Source: Lachnospiraceae bacterium
Lineage (GTDB): Bacteria > Bacillota_A > Clostridia > Lachnospirales > Lachnospiraceae
Direction: 5' to 3'
Assembly (NCBI GenBank): GCA_017634255.1
Contig: JAGBNT010000072.1
Span: 1-37,080, forward strand
Length of the DNA: 37,080 nt
A model generated the notes under the pieces. It saw only the letters and a list, made by a program, of their open reading frames with translations. It was not told where the DNA came from and did not search any database. Both the position numbers and the translations under genes were made by a program. Below are positions 1 to 8,045 of this stretch, piece after piece. Numbering within the stretch: the stretch's first letter is position 1; the number at the start of each line of letters is the position of its first letter.

Positions 1-483
1 GACAACTTAAGGGCTGACGGCACTCTCGATGCCATGACCTTTGAGGAGTATAAGGCGACCAATTCCGCAAGGACGAAGCTGGAGGTGGACGACGATATAG
101 TCCAGGTTGTGGCAATGGCGACAGGCATACCCGCCCAGAACGTTTCCATAGTCGCTTACAGCGAGCCGATATTCATAGACAGCGAGGGCGGACCGGTATC
201 GTGGCAGCTCATAGTCATGATAGTGCTCATCGTACTTATTCTGGGTCTCCTCGCCTTTGTAGTAATAAGATCCATGCGTGCGGAGAGGCAGGAGGAAGAG
301 GAGCCGGCAGAGGAAGAGCTTTCGCTGGACAACATGCTTCAAAGCACCCAGGAGGTTGTGCTGGAGGATATTGGGGTGGACAACAAATCCGAGGCACGGC
401 TCCTTATTGAGAAATTTGTGGATGAAAATCCTGAGGCCGCGGCAAACCTTTTAAGAAACTGGCTTGCGGACGAGTGGTCTTAA
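1..483 (+). CDS. fliF: Flagellar MS-ring protein FliF, C-terminal part (5' truncated by window edge)
   Basis: This is the last 160 residues of FliF, which forms the MS ring in the cytoplasmic membrane and holds the switch and export gate. The reading frame is open from base 1, so the gene begins upstream of the window; an internal Met at base 34 is not the start. Visible parts are the end of the periplasmic ring-building region, a membrane helix (about residues 64-85, rich in Ile, Leu and Val), an acidic cytoplasmic linker, and a conserved C-terminal tail (EARLLIEKF then NWLADEW) that in this family binds the N-terminal domain of FliG. fliG follows after 28 nt, as in other Firmicute fla/che operons. 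Identification rests on the tail motif, the membrane helix and the context. Confidence 0.95.
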   Translation, partial: DNLRADGTLDAMTFEEYKATNSARTKLEVDDDIVQVVAMATGIPAQNVSIVAYSEPIFIDSEGGPVSWQLIVMIVLIVLILGLLAFVVIRSMRAERQEEEEPAEEELSLDNMLQSTQEVVLEDIGVDNKSEARLLIEKFVDENPEAAANLLRNWLADEWS

Positions 484-511
484 ATAATAGTTAGACAGGA
501 CAGATTGAACA

Positions 512-1588
512 ATGGCTGAAGTAAATACGCCGGCGACACCGGTAGCAGCACCTCCCGGAGGCATAGACGCGACAGTTCCAAGTGAAGCCGCAGCCCTTCC
601 GGGGCTACAAAAAGCAGCAATACTGCTCATAGCTTTGGGACCGGAGAAGTCCTCGAAGCTGTTTAAGCATCTTAAAGAGGACGAAATAGAATCTCTGACC
701 CTGGAGATAGCTAATACCAGATCTATAACCCCTGCTATAAAAGAGGGGGTGATAAACGAGTTTTACCAGGTCTGCCTTGCTCAGCAGTACATTGCCGAGG
801 GCGGTATCGGATATGCCAAGGAGCTTTTGGAACAGGCTCTCGGAGAGGAGGAGGCTGTTGCGGTCATCTCGAAGCTTACTGCATCGCTGCAGGTTAAGCC
901 CTTTGAATTTGTACGTAAGACGGATGCCTCCCAGCTTCTCAACTTCATACAGGACGAGCATCCCCAGACCATTGCCCTCATACTTTCATATCTGGCGCCC
1001 GGTCAGTCTGCACAGCTTATAGGAGCGCTTCCGCCGGATAAGCAGGCGGATGTTGCGCGAAGGATCGCAAAGATGGACAGAACCTCGCCGGATATCATCA
1101 AGGAGGTGGAGAAAGCATTGGAGATCAAGCTGTCATCTCTTGTAAATCAGGACTACACGATCGTCGGCGGTGTCGATGCTATAGTTGAGATACTCAATAC
1201 GGTAGACAGAGGAACAGAGAAACATATTATGGAGACTCTGGAGATAGACGACCCCGAGCTTGCGGACGAGATCAGAAAGAAGATGTTCGTATTCGAGGAT
1301 ATCCTGCTTCTCGACGACCGTGCTATACAGAGAGTATTGAGGGATGTGGACAACTCAGACCTGTCCCTTGCGCTTAAGGGTGCAAATGATCAGGTTAAGA
1401 CGGCTATATTCAACAACCTGTCCAGCCGTCTTGCCGCCATGATAAAAGAGGATATGGACTTTATGGGACCTGTACGTATGAAGGACGTGGAAGAGGCCCA
1501 GCAGAAGATAGTAAACATCATAAGGAAGCTGGAGGACTCTGCAGAGATCGTTATTTCCAGAGGCGGAGGAGACGAGATAGTTGTCTAG
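512..1588 (+). CDS. fliG: Flagellar motor switch protein FliG
   Basis: FliG is the rotor protein that contacts the MotA stator and converts ion flow and CheY-P signals into torque and direction. The protein has 358 residues, slightly longer than usual (about 335) because of an Ala/Pro-rich N-terminal extension of about 27 residues. The armadillo-domain EHPQT motif, which contacts FliM, lies at residues 149-153. The C-terminal charged torque helix region (the DDPELADEIRKKMFVFEDI segment, followed by LLLDDRAIQ) is intact. The ATG at 512 is the first in frame after fliF. The end overlaps the proposed TTG start of fliH by 8 nt, implying translational coupling. Confidence 0.97.
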   Translation: MAEVNTPATPVAAPPGGIDATVPSEAAALPGLQKAAILLIALGPEKSSKLFKHLKEDEIESLTLEIANTRSITPAIKEGVINEFYQVCLAQQYIAEGGIGYAKELLEQALGEEEAVAVISKLTASLQVKPFEFVRKTDASQLLNFIQDEHPQTIALILSYLAPGQSAQLIGALPPDKQADVARRIAKMDRTSPDIIKEVEKALEIKLSSLVNQDYTIVGGVDAIVEILNTVDRGTEKHIMETLEIDDPELADEIRKKMFVFEDILLLDDRAIQRVLRDVDNSDLSLALKGANDQVKTAIFNNLSSRLAAMIKEDMDFMGPVRMKDVEEAQQKIVNIIRKLEDSAEIVISRGGGDEIVV

Positions 1589-2486
1589 CGTTTATAAAAG
1601 ACAGTTTATCGAGACACAGGAAGATAAGCTTGTCATCAATTCCAATAAAAAAATTGCAGAGCGGCTGGAGGAATTATCGAAGATAGTCGGCGGAGACGGC
1701 ACTGTCTCCGCCGATGGTTTTTCAGAGGGCTTAAGTGCAGTCAACGTAAGCGGACTGGTAGAGGGAGCCGAGGAGTATGACGAAGAGGGCAACCCCATAA
1801 GCAATGTTATCAAGGCGGATGCAGCGCCCCCGCCTCCCCCTGAGCCGGAGCCCGAACCCGTCCCCCAGATAGACGTAGAGGCTATACTCGCAGAGGCAAA
1901 TGAACAGGCTCAGGCGATCATCGCAGACGCCCAGGCACAGGCGGAGCAGATCCGGGCGCAGGCTGCTGAGGATGGCAGGAATGAGGGGCTCTCGGCAGGT
2001 CATGACGAGGGGTATCAGGCAGGAATGGCTGAGGTCGAGGGAATGAAGCAGCAGCTCCTGCAGGAGGAGGCAGAGCTTCAGGCTGATTTTGAAAGACGGG
2101 TGGATGAGCTGGAGCCTATTTTCATAGAGACACTTACTGGGATTTATGAGCATATCTTCCATGTGAATTTTGCGGAGCAGAAGGAGGTTATCTTCTACCT
2201 GATACAGGATGCCCTGAAAAACATAGAGGGCGGAAGAAACATGATAATCCACGTATCGGCAAATGACTACGGCTTTGTTTCCATGCAGAAGAAGGAGCTG
2301 CTGGAGGGAATATCCGGTTCGGATTCCGCGGAGATTGTGGAGGATGTGACCTTAAAGCCCAATGAATGTTATATAGAGACGGATTCGGGAATTTTTGACT
2401 GTTCGCTCGAAACCCAGCTGGCAGGTCTTAAAAGGGAGCTTAGGCTCCTGTCCTATTCGGGACATGAGGGCGGGGAAGAGGCATAG
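1581..2486 (+). CDS. fliH: Flagellar export ATPase regulator FliH
   Basis: FliH is the peripheral stalk of the type III flagellar export ATPase; it binds and restrains FliI and links it to the C ring. The 301-residue protein starts at a TTG overlapping the fliG stop. A GGAGGA stretch at 1565-1570 is well placed for this start, and no ATG lies nearby in frame. Order of parts: an N-terminal region, a Pro/Glu linker (about residues 76-92), an Ala/Gln-rich coiled coil, a Gly-spaced segment (EGLSAGHDEGYQAG) like the GxxxG repeats of the family, and a C-terminal FliI-binding domain. The sequence is poorly conserved, so the call leans on position between fliG and fliI and on this architecture. An 11-bp GC-rich hairpin lies inside the gene (separate entry). 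Confidence 0.9.
   Translation: MSSVYKRQFIETQEDKLVINSNKKIAERLEELSKIVGGDGTVSADGFSEGLSAVNVSGLVEGAEEYDEEGNPISNVIKADAAPPPPPEPEPEPVPQIDVEAILAEANEQAQAIIADAQAQAEQIRAQAAEDGRNEGLSAGHDEGYQAGMAEVEGMKQQLLQEEAELQADFERRVDELEPIFIETLTGIYEHIFHVNFAEQKEVIFYLIQDALKNIEGGRNMIIHVSANDYGFVSMQKKELLEGISGSDSAEIVEDVTLKPNECYIETDSGIFDCSLETQLAGLKRELRLLSYSGHEGGEEA
1687..1722 (+). terminator. Terminator-like hairpin inside fliH
   Basis: An 11-bp perfect stem pairs 1687-1697 (TCGGCGGAGAC) with 1704-1714 (GTCTCCGCCGA) around a 6-nt loop. After three bases it is followed by five T residues at 1718-1722. This has the form of an intrinsic terminator, about 100 nt into fliH. The codons give a plausible FliH segment, so it could be a chance product of coding. 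Function as an attenuator is inference only. Confidence 0.35.
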
Positions 2487-2554
2487 TCCGGGCAGCATAG
2501 AGATATAATCCGGGAAAAAAAGACAAAATCCGGTCGGCATGAGGTTTACATAAT

Positions 2555-3892
2555 ATGACTATATCCATGGAAAAATACAACAAGGTAAAGGGAATGACCT
2601 TTTACCGCAAGCTCGGCAAGGTTGTAAACGTTGTTGGACTGACGATAGAATCCAACGGTCCCGACGCGAAGCTTGCGGATATGTGCCAGATAATACCCGA
2701 GGACGATTCGCGTCCGCCAATACATGCGGAGGTGGTCGGCTTTAAAGGGCAGAAGACCCTGCTAATGCCCTATGAAGAGACCAACGGCATAGGAGCGGGC
2801 TGCATGGTGGTAAACTTAGGTCATCCGCTGATGGTAACGGTCAGCGACGAGCTTCTTGGAAAGACTCTGGACGGTCTGGGCCGACCCTCAGATTTCGATG
2901 GAGAAATCCACGGTACGGAGTATTCGGTGGAGCAGGCGCCGCCGGACCCGATGGACAGGGTTATAATCAGCGATATAATGCCCCTTGGAGTTAAGGCGGT
3001 GGACGGGATAATGACCATCGGAAAGGGGCAGAGGATAGGGATATTCGCCGGCTCAGGCGTTGGAAAATCCACGCTCATGGGAATGTTCGCCAGAAATACC
3101 CAGGCTCAGATAAACGTCATCGCCCTTATCGGAGAGCGGGGCAGAGAGGTGAGGGAATTTATAGAGCGGGATCTTGGCGAAGAGGGAATGAAGCGTTCGG
3201 TCGTCGTAGTGGCGACCTCTGATAAGCCGGCGCTGGTCCGCAAAAAAGCGGCTCAAACAGCCACGGCGGTAGCGGAATATTTCAGGGATCAGGGCAAGGA
3301 CGTGCTGCTGATGATGGACTCCCTTACACGTTTTTCAATGGCGCAAAGGGAGATAGGTCTCGCCAGCGGGGAACCGCCAGTTACAAGGGGCTACCCTCCC
3401 TCTGTATATGCGGAGATGCCGAAGCTACTGGAGAGGGCGGGAAACGGGGCGACGGGCTCCATTACCGGACTTTATACGGTTTTAGTAGACGGAGATGATT
3501 TCAACGAGCCCATAACCGATACGGCGCGTTCGATCCTGGACGGACATATAATGCTCTCGAGACAGATAGCCCACCAGAATCATTATCCAGCGATAGACGT
3601 GCTGCAGAGCATATCCAGGTGTATGGGGCAGATAGCCACAAAGGAACATAAGGCAATGGCGGGCAGGCTTAAGAATATACTCGCCACTTACAGGGAGGCG
3701 GAGGACCTTATAAATATAGGCGCCTATCAGAAGGGCAGCAACCCGAAGATAGATGAGGCGATACTTAAGATAGATGCGGTAAATGAATACCTTATGCAGG
3801 ATGTAAATGAGAAGTTCACCTTTGAAGAGGAGCTTTCGCTCTTAAAGGGGCTGTTTGAGGATAACGCGGCTCAACAGGTGATAGCATCGTAA
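2555..3892 (+). CDS. fliI: Flagellum-specific export ATPase FliI
   Basis: FliI is the hexameric ATPase of the flagellar type III export apparatus; it releases and unfolds chaperone-bound substrates. The 445-residue length is normal. The Walker A motif (GSGVGKST) is at residues 166-173 and Walker B (LLMMD) at 251-255, followed by the FliI-type SLTRFSMAQRE and SGEPP signatures that separate it from F1-beta. The ATG at 2555 has GAGG at 2541-2544. A second in-frame ATG at 2567 would also leave a complete protein. The 68-nt gap after fliH carries three TCCGG repeats but no clear promoter. Confidence 0.97.
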   Translation: MTISMEKYNKVKGMTFYRKLGKVVNVVGLTIESNGPDAKLADMCQIIPEDDSRPPIHAEVVGFKGQKTLLMPYEETNGIGAGCMVVNLGHPLMVTVSDELLGKTLDGLGRPSDFDGEIHGTEYSVEQAPPDPMDRVIISDIMPLGVKAVDGIMTIGKGQRIGIFAGSGVGKSTLMGMFARNTQAQINVIALIGERGREVREFIERDLGEEGMKRSVVVVATSDKPALVRKKAAQTATAVAEYFRDQGKDVLLMMDSLTRFSMAQREIGLASGEPPVTRGYPPSVYAEMPKLLERAGNGATGSITGLYTVLVDGDDFNEPITDTARSILDGHIMLSRQIAHQNHYPAIDVLQSISRCMGQIATKEHKAMAGRLKNILATYREAEDLINIGAYQKGSNPKIDEAILKIDAVNEYLMQDVNEKFTFEEELSLLKGLFEDNAAQQVIAS

Positions 3893-3928
3893 TGCGGGGC
3901 TGCATATTTTAAGAGGGTACAGCGGCTT

Positions 3929-4384
3929 ATGTCAAAATTTATTTATCGTATGCAGAATATCCTGGAGCTTAAGGAAAAGCTGGAGACGCAGGCGAGGATG
4001 GCTTATGCTACCCAGAGGGTTGCCTTGAGCCGGGAGGAGGAAAAAAGAGATGCCCTCATCGCCCAGAAGGAGGGTATCGAGCAGTCAATAAGGGACATGT
4101 CCGGCGGACAGCTTAAGGCAGCCGAATTAAGGCATGCTTCAGAGGGGATAACTACGATGAAGTATCTCATTGAGGAGCAGGATAAGGCGGTCTTAAGGGA
4201 GAAGCGCAAACTGGATCAAAAGCGCCTGGAGCTGGAGGAGGTAATGAAGGAGAGAAAGGCTCAGGAGAAGCTTCGAGAGAAGGCATTTGAGCAGTTTTTA
4301 AAGGATGAGAATGCCGCCGAGTCCAAGGTGGTGGACGAGCTTACCAGCTACACTTTCGGCGCTAAGCGTTCCCCGAACGCTTAA
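3929..4384 (+). CDS. fliJ: Flagellar export chaperone/ATPase stalk protein FliJ
   Basis: FliJ is the central coiled-coil stalk of the FliI ring that couples ATPase activity to the FlhA gate. The 151-residue protein is almost wholly charged alpha-helix (Glu, Lys, Arg, Gln), typical of the family and its usual size. The start (MSKFIYRMQNILELKEKLE) matches the usual FliJ opening, in which an aromatic pair precedes a helix. It lies between fliI and the ylxF-like gene exactly as in Bacillus. The call rests on length, helical composition, N-terminal pattern and position. Confidence 0.92.
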   Translation: MSKFIYRMQNILELKEKLETQARMAYATQRVALSREEEKRDALIAQKEGIEQSIRDMSGGQLKAAELRHASEGITTMKYLIEEQDKAVLREKRKLDQKRLELEEVMKERKAQEKLREKAFEQFLKDENAAESKVVDELTSYTFGAKRSPNA

Positions 4385-4407
4385 GGCTTTAGTTATTTGG
4401 AGGAAAC

Positions 4408-5373
4408 ATGGCAGAACAGCAGCTTATCGAAGACAAAGACGAAGACGATAAGAAGAAAAAGAAAAAAGAAAAAAAGGATAAGAAAAAGGATAAGACCACT
4501 CCTGAGGGGATGGAGGAGGAAGACGAAGGCGGTATTCTTTCGGTCATTCTTGTCACCGTCGTCATCGTGCTTATCTGGCTTGCCATCCTTGCGCTTCTTA
4601 TCAAGCTGGATGTGGGCGGCTTCGGTACGAATATAGCGACGCCCATCTTAAAAAACGTGCCGGTGGTCAATCGTGTGCTTCCGGGCTACTCCCTTACTGC
4701 CAGCAGCAACAGCATCGGCGAGGAGGACGAGTACGCGGGCTATAAGTCCATCGAGGATGCGGTGGACAGGATAAAGATCCTTGAAGAGGAGCTGCTTCTG
4801 GCTCAGGAGAGCGTCAATAATTCGCAGCAGACAATAGCGGACCTGAATGAACAGATATCGAGACTTTCTACGTTCAGGGATAATCAGGTGGCGTTTGAGA
4901 AGATCCGGGATGAATATTATAACGAGGTGGTCTTCGGGGATTCTGCGCCCAGTATCGAGGAATACAGAAAGTATTACGAGGAGATAGATCCCGTAAATGC
5001 GGAGATACTCTATAAGCAGGTGGTCCAGCAGGAGCAGGTGGATGAGAAGCTTAAAAATTATGCCAAGACTTATTCCTCGATGAAGGCCAAGGACTGTGCG
5101 GGTATCTTTGAGTCGCAGATAATGAGGGGGTATATTGAGCTGACCGCAAAGATCCTCGGGCAGATGGGAACCGATGCGAGGGCTGATGTGCTTGCCGCAA
5201 TGGACCCGGAGCTCGCCGGACAGCTTACGAAGATCATGGAGCCGGATGAGAATGTAGATACTAATTTTGTGGATACGGGTGCGCTTTTGGGGCTTCCTGA
5301 GGAGGAGACGAATGCTGACGCAGCCGAGGATACTGCCTCCGACAACAGTGCTTCTGACAACAGCGCTGATTAG
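4408..5373 (+). CDS. YlxF/MotE-like membrane protein with MgtE N-terminal-type domain
   Basis: The 321-residue protein occupies the position of Bacillus ylxF, between fliJ and fliK. It starts with a strongly acidic then Lys-rich cytoplasmic tail (residues about 7-30), has one membrane helix (about 43-67), a coiled coil (about 125-155), and a C-terminal helical region (AKDCAGIFESQIMRG, then DARADVLAAMDPELAGQL) resembling MgtE intracellular N domains. MotE proteins of this type stabilise stators in alphaproteobacteria; whether YlxF does so is not established. The ATG at 4408 has a perfect GGAGG upstream. The Lys tail is encoded by A-runs of six (4462-4467) and seven (4469-4475), possible slippage points. 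The C-terminus ends in a short SDNSASDNS repeat. Confidence 0.8.
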   Translation: MAEQQLIEDKDEDDKKKKKKEKKDKKKDKTTPEGMEEEDEGGILSVILVTVVIVLIWLAILALLIKLDVGGFGTNIATPILKNVPVVNRVLPGYSLTASSNSIGEEDEYAGYKSIEDAVDRIKILEEELLLAQESVNNSQQTIADLNEQISRLSTFRDNQVAFEKIRDEYYNEVVFGDSAPSIEEYRKYYEEIDPVNAEILYKQVVQQEQVDEKLKNYAKTYSSMKAKDCAGIFESQIMRGYIELTAKILGQMGTDARADVLAAMDPELAGQLTKIMEPDENVDTNFVDTGALLGLPEEETNADAAEDTASDNSASDNSAD

Positions 5374-5514
5374 GAGGCTGCTGCCTCATCTCAATTCCAG
5401 TAAAATTTTTCTTTTGATAGGGGTTAAGGAATGGGCGGGAGTATCCGATAAAGAAGATGTGGGCGGATTATGTCCGCGTGAACTTTAAAAAATAAATAGA
5501 GGAAGGAGGCATGT
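5374..5514 (+). other. Spacer between the ylxF-like gene and fliK
   Basis: This 141-nt spacer is the longest between any two consecutive flagellar genes here. It begins with a short hairpin (GAGGC at 5374-5378 with GCCTC at 5383-5387) and has a T-rich patch about 20 nt later, too loosely placed to be a good terminator. It then carries the sigma-28-type promoter described separately and ends in a strong ribosome binding site (GGAAGGAGG, 5501-5509) before fliK. Confidence 0.7.
5425..5451 (+). promoter_or_regulatory. Sigma-28 (FliA/SigD) type promoter before fliK
   Basis: TAAG at 5425-5428, then exactly 15 nt, then TCCGATAA at 5444-5451. The known sigma-28 consensus is TAAA-N15-GCCGATAA, so this matches 3 of 4 and 7 of 8 positions with ideal spacing. 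It is intergenic and 63 nt before the fliK ATG. Transcription would start near 5458. fliA itself lies downstream in the same direction, so this promoter could feed back on its own sigma factor. Confidence 0.6.
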
Positions 5515-7041
5515 ATGGGTGCATTAAATGTCAGCTCTGCTGAGGCAATGGCAAAGATACAGGTAATAGGAAATATGCCGGGACCGCAGCAGACAAAGCA
5601 GGTTCAAAATGGCCAGGAGGGAGCAGGAAGCTTTCAGGACATGATGAACAACATCCAGACAAAGCAGCAGTCTACCAATGCGGTAACGGAGCTTAAGGGA
5701 GCGGGAGAGAGCAGGCAGCCGGTAAATGACAGCAGCAAGCAGACGGACGCCGCTTCAAAGCCCAAGGATGTAAGCCGGGGAGAAGGCGGTAATGAAAAAG
5801 GCACTGCCGATAAGACCCAGGGCGAACAGAATAAGGTCAGGGACGACTCGGGCAAAACGGAGACTGCAAAGAGCGAGACGGGAGAAAAGCTGGAAGGAGC
5901 GGTCGAAGAGATAAAGACCGTGATAGCTGAAAAGCTCAATATCTCCGAAGATGATCTTGAACAGGTAATGGAGACCTTGGGTCTTACCAATCTGGATCTC
6001 TTAAATCCGCAGACGATCCCCCAGATAGTGACTGAGGTAAATGAAACGGATATAGGAGCGGTGCTTGCAGATGAGTCTTTGTCAGGAACAGTGCAGGAGC
6101 TTATGGGCGAAGTAAGGACGACGGTAGCCCGGATAGCACAGGAACTTAACATGACACCACAGGAATTTACGGCTGCAGTTGAAGAGGCGCAGGCGGTTCC
6201 GGAGGTGGAGGTACCCGTAGAAGATCAGGAATTTACACTTGAGAGACCTCAGGAAAATTTAATATCGGATGAAGCGACACCTGTTACAGAGGAAGCGGTA
6301 AGGACCCCAGCGGAAGCCGCAGATCGAGCCACAAGGGCAGTTGACAGGCCGGACGGACAGCCGGAAGGAAACGAAATAAGGGTCGAGGTCGAAAGAATGG
6401 ATGCGTCACAGCAGCAAGTGGGACGCGACGACGGCAAAGGCAGACAGGAGCACCATGAGGGCGGTCAGAGCCCCATGAACCTGTTTCAGCAAAATCTCAC
6501 AAATGCCGTTCAGGAGACCTTAAATTCAAACACCACATCTGATATAAATCCTGTATTAACCTACGAAGAAGTAAGAGAAGTAATGAATCAGATCCAGTCG
6601 GCAGTGAAGATGCGGATAACCGCAGAGACGCAGTCGATGGAGATGCAGTTAAATCCCGCAAATCTGGGTAGAGTGGGACTGCAGATAGTATCCAGGGCGG
6701 GAGCTATTACGGCACAGTTCGAAGCGACCAATGCCACGGTCAAGGAGGCTTTGGAAAATCAGGTGGCTGAATTGAGAAAGCAGCTTGAGGACCAGGGCAT
6801 AAAGATCGAAAAGGTTGAGGTCACACTGAGGGAACAGGGCTTCGAAGGAAACTTTTTAAACGACCAGCAGCAAAATCAGAATTTCGAAAATGAGGGCTCA
6901 AGCCGGACAAGGACGAGAAGGATATTGTTCGATCCCGAAGCAGAGGAAGAGGGAGAAGGCACGGAGGCAATAGACGAGGCGGAGGCTCTGACGAGAAGGA
7001 TGATGAGGCTTAGCGGCAACAGGGTTGATTTTACAGCTTAA
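5515..7041 (+). CDS. fliK: Flagellar hook-length control protein FliK
   Basis: FliK is an exported molecular ruler that measures the hook and switches FlhB from hook to filament substrates. The 508-residue protein has a long Gln/Glu/Lys/Thr-rich, probably disordered N-terminal region and a conserved C-terminal hook domain (about 355-455) containing the typical MQLNPANLGRVGLQI pattern that acts on FlhB. The tail is acidic and Arg-rich. The ATG at 5515 is 5 nt after AGGAGG. The overlapping ATG at 5511 is out of frame. It is the first gene after the sigma-28-type promoter, and it precedes flgD as in Bacillus. Confidence 0.95.
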   Translation: MGALNVSSAEAMAKIQVIGNMPGPQQTKQVQNGQEGAGSFQDMMNNIQTKQQSTNAVTELKGAGESRQPVNDSSKQTDAASKPKDVSRGEGGNEKGTADKTQGEQNKVRDDSGKTETAKSETGEKLEGAVEEIKTVIAEKLNISEDDLEQVMETLGLTNLDLLNPQTIPQIVTEVNETDIGAVLADESLSGTVQELMGEVRTTVARIAQELNMTPQEFTAAVEEAQAVPEVEVPVEDQEFTLERPQENLISDEATPVTEEAVRTPAEAADRATRAVDRPDGQPEGNEIRVEVERMDASQQQVGRDDGKGRQEHHEGGQSPMNLFQQNLTNAVQETLNSNTTSDINPVLTYEEVREVMNQIQSAVKMRITAETQSMEMQLNPANLGRVGLQIVSRAGAITAQFEATNATVKEALENQVAELRKQLEDQGIKIEKVEVTLREQGFEGNFLNDQQQNQNFENEGSSRTRTRRILFDPEAEEEGEGTEAIDEAEALTRRMMRLSGNRVDFTA

Positions 7042-7108
7042 AGGGTATCATAAGGGGAATAACGATCATGAGAGGATGCCCCGGGGCTTTACAGAAAGGG
7101 AGTAGATT

Positions 7109-8014
7109 ATGGCAGTTTCCGCAATTATAAAAGATGGTGAAGTTTCGAATATAGGCACAAGCTACGAAGAGCAGAAGGCAAATGCGAAGAATAATTCCTC
7201 GGTGGACAAGGAACAATTCCTGCAGCTTCTGGTAGCCCAGATGCAGTATCAGGACCCGCTTGAGCCTACCGATAATACGCAGTACGTTTCCCAGCTCGCG
7301 ACCTTCTCGGAGCTGGAGCAGATGCAGAACATGGCAAAGAGCACCGATATGGCAAGGGCGCAGTCTCTTGTAGGAAAGAATGTAACGGTTAATTCCACCA
7401 ATTCCACGACCGGGATTACCACTGAGATGACAGGCAAGGTTGAGAGCGTAATATCCAAGAGCAGCGGCTCTTATGTAGTAATAAACGGAGAGCTCTACGA
7501 CCTCGACGACGTTGTACAGGTGCTTGACGACGATTATGCAAGTGCAACGGAATACGCCGATACATGGAACAGCATGTACGCCTCGCTTCCGGCTCTCGGC
7601 TCCATAAACGCGAGCAACGCGGCGGACTACAAGGAGACCATAGAGAAGCTGGCGAACGCATATGACGCTATGAACAGCTACCAAAAGGGCTTTATCTCGG
7701 ATGACAAGATATCCGGACTCAAGGATTACATAGAGAGGATGCAGTCCTTCGGTATAGTATTCGGTGAGAGCAGCTCCTCTGAGGCTGCCGCAGATACTCA
7801 GGAAGAGGATAATGCGGTAGAGGAGGCTGCGACCGAAAAGGACAGCTCGACCGGAAATGAGAGCACTGCCACGCAAGAGGCTGCGGAAGAGACCGGCAGC
7901 ACAGAAACGGCTGTGACGGAGGAAAGTAGTGAAGCTGAGGAAGCAGCAGATACGACCTCGGCTGAAGAGGTTATAGCGGCAGCTCAGGAGGAAGAGCAGG
8001 ACGGACAGGAATAA
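7109..8014 (+). CDS. flgD: Hook-cap/scaffold protein FlgD with unusual acidic tail
   Basis: FlgD caps the growing hook and guides FlgE assembly. The N-terminal half is standard: a FLQLLVAQMQYQDPLEP signature (residues 37-53) and a small beta-rich domain (about 85-140) with the family SLVGK motif. The protein then departs from the classical form. Where FlgD usually has an Ig-like domain there is a predicted helical segment (about 143-216) and then an acidic, Glu/Ala/Ser/Thr-rich tail of about 80 residues to the end at 301. The ATG at 7109 has AAAGGGAG upstream. The identity is secure from the N-terminus and from fliK and flgE as near neighbours. Confidence 0.92.
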   Translation: MAVSAIIKDGEVSNIGTSYEEQKANAKNNSSVDKEQFLQLLVAQMQYQDPLEPTDNTQYVSQLATFSELEQMQNMAKSTDMARAQSLVGKNVTVNSTNSTTGITTEMTGKVESVISKSSGSYVVINGELYDLDDVVQVLDDDYASATEYADTWNSMYASLPALGSINASNAADYKETIEKLANAYDAMNSYQKGFISDDKISGLKDYIERMQSFGIVFGESSSSEAAADTQEEDNAVEEAATEKDSSTGNESTATQEAAEETGSTETAVTEESSEAEEAADTTSAEEVIAAAQEEEQDGQE

Positions 8015-8045
8015 GAGCCGGGCGTAAACGACAGAGGTGTTGAAT

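Noticed and set aside
2504..2509. TATAAT before fliI
   Set aside because: No -35-like hexamer at the correct distance; the surrounding TCCGG repeats look like unconstrained spacer.
5806..5813. Perfect sigma-28 -10 box (GCCGATAA) inside fliK
   Set aside because: The bases 15 nt upstream (CGGT) do not match a -35, and it lies in ordinary coding sequence. GCCGATAA at 23524-23531 in flhA fails for the same reason.
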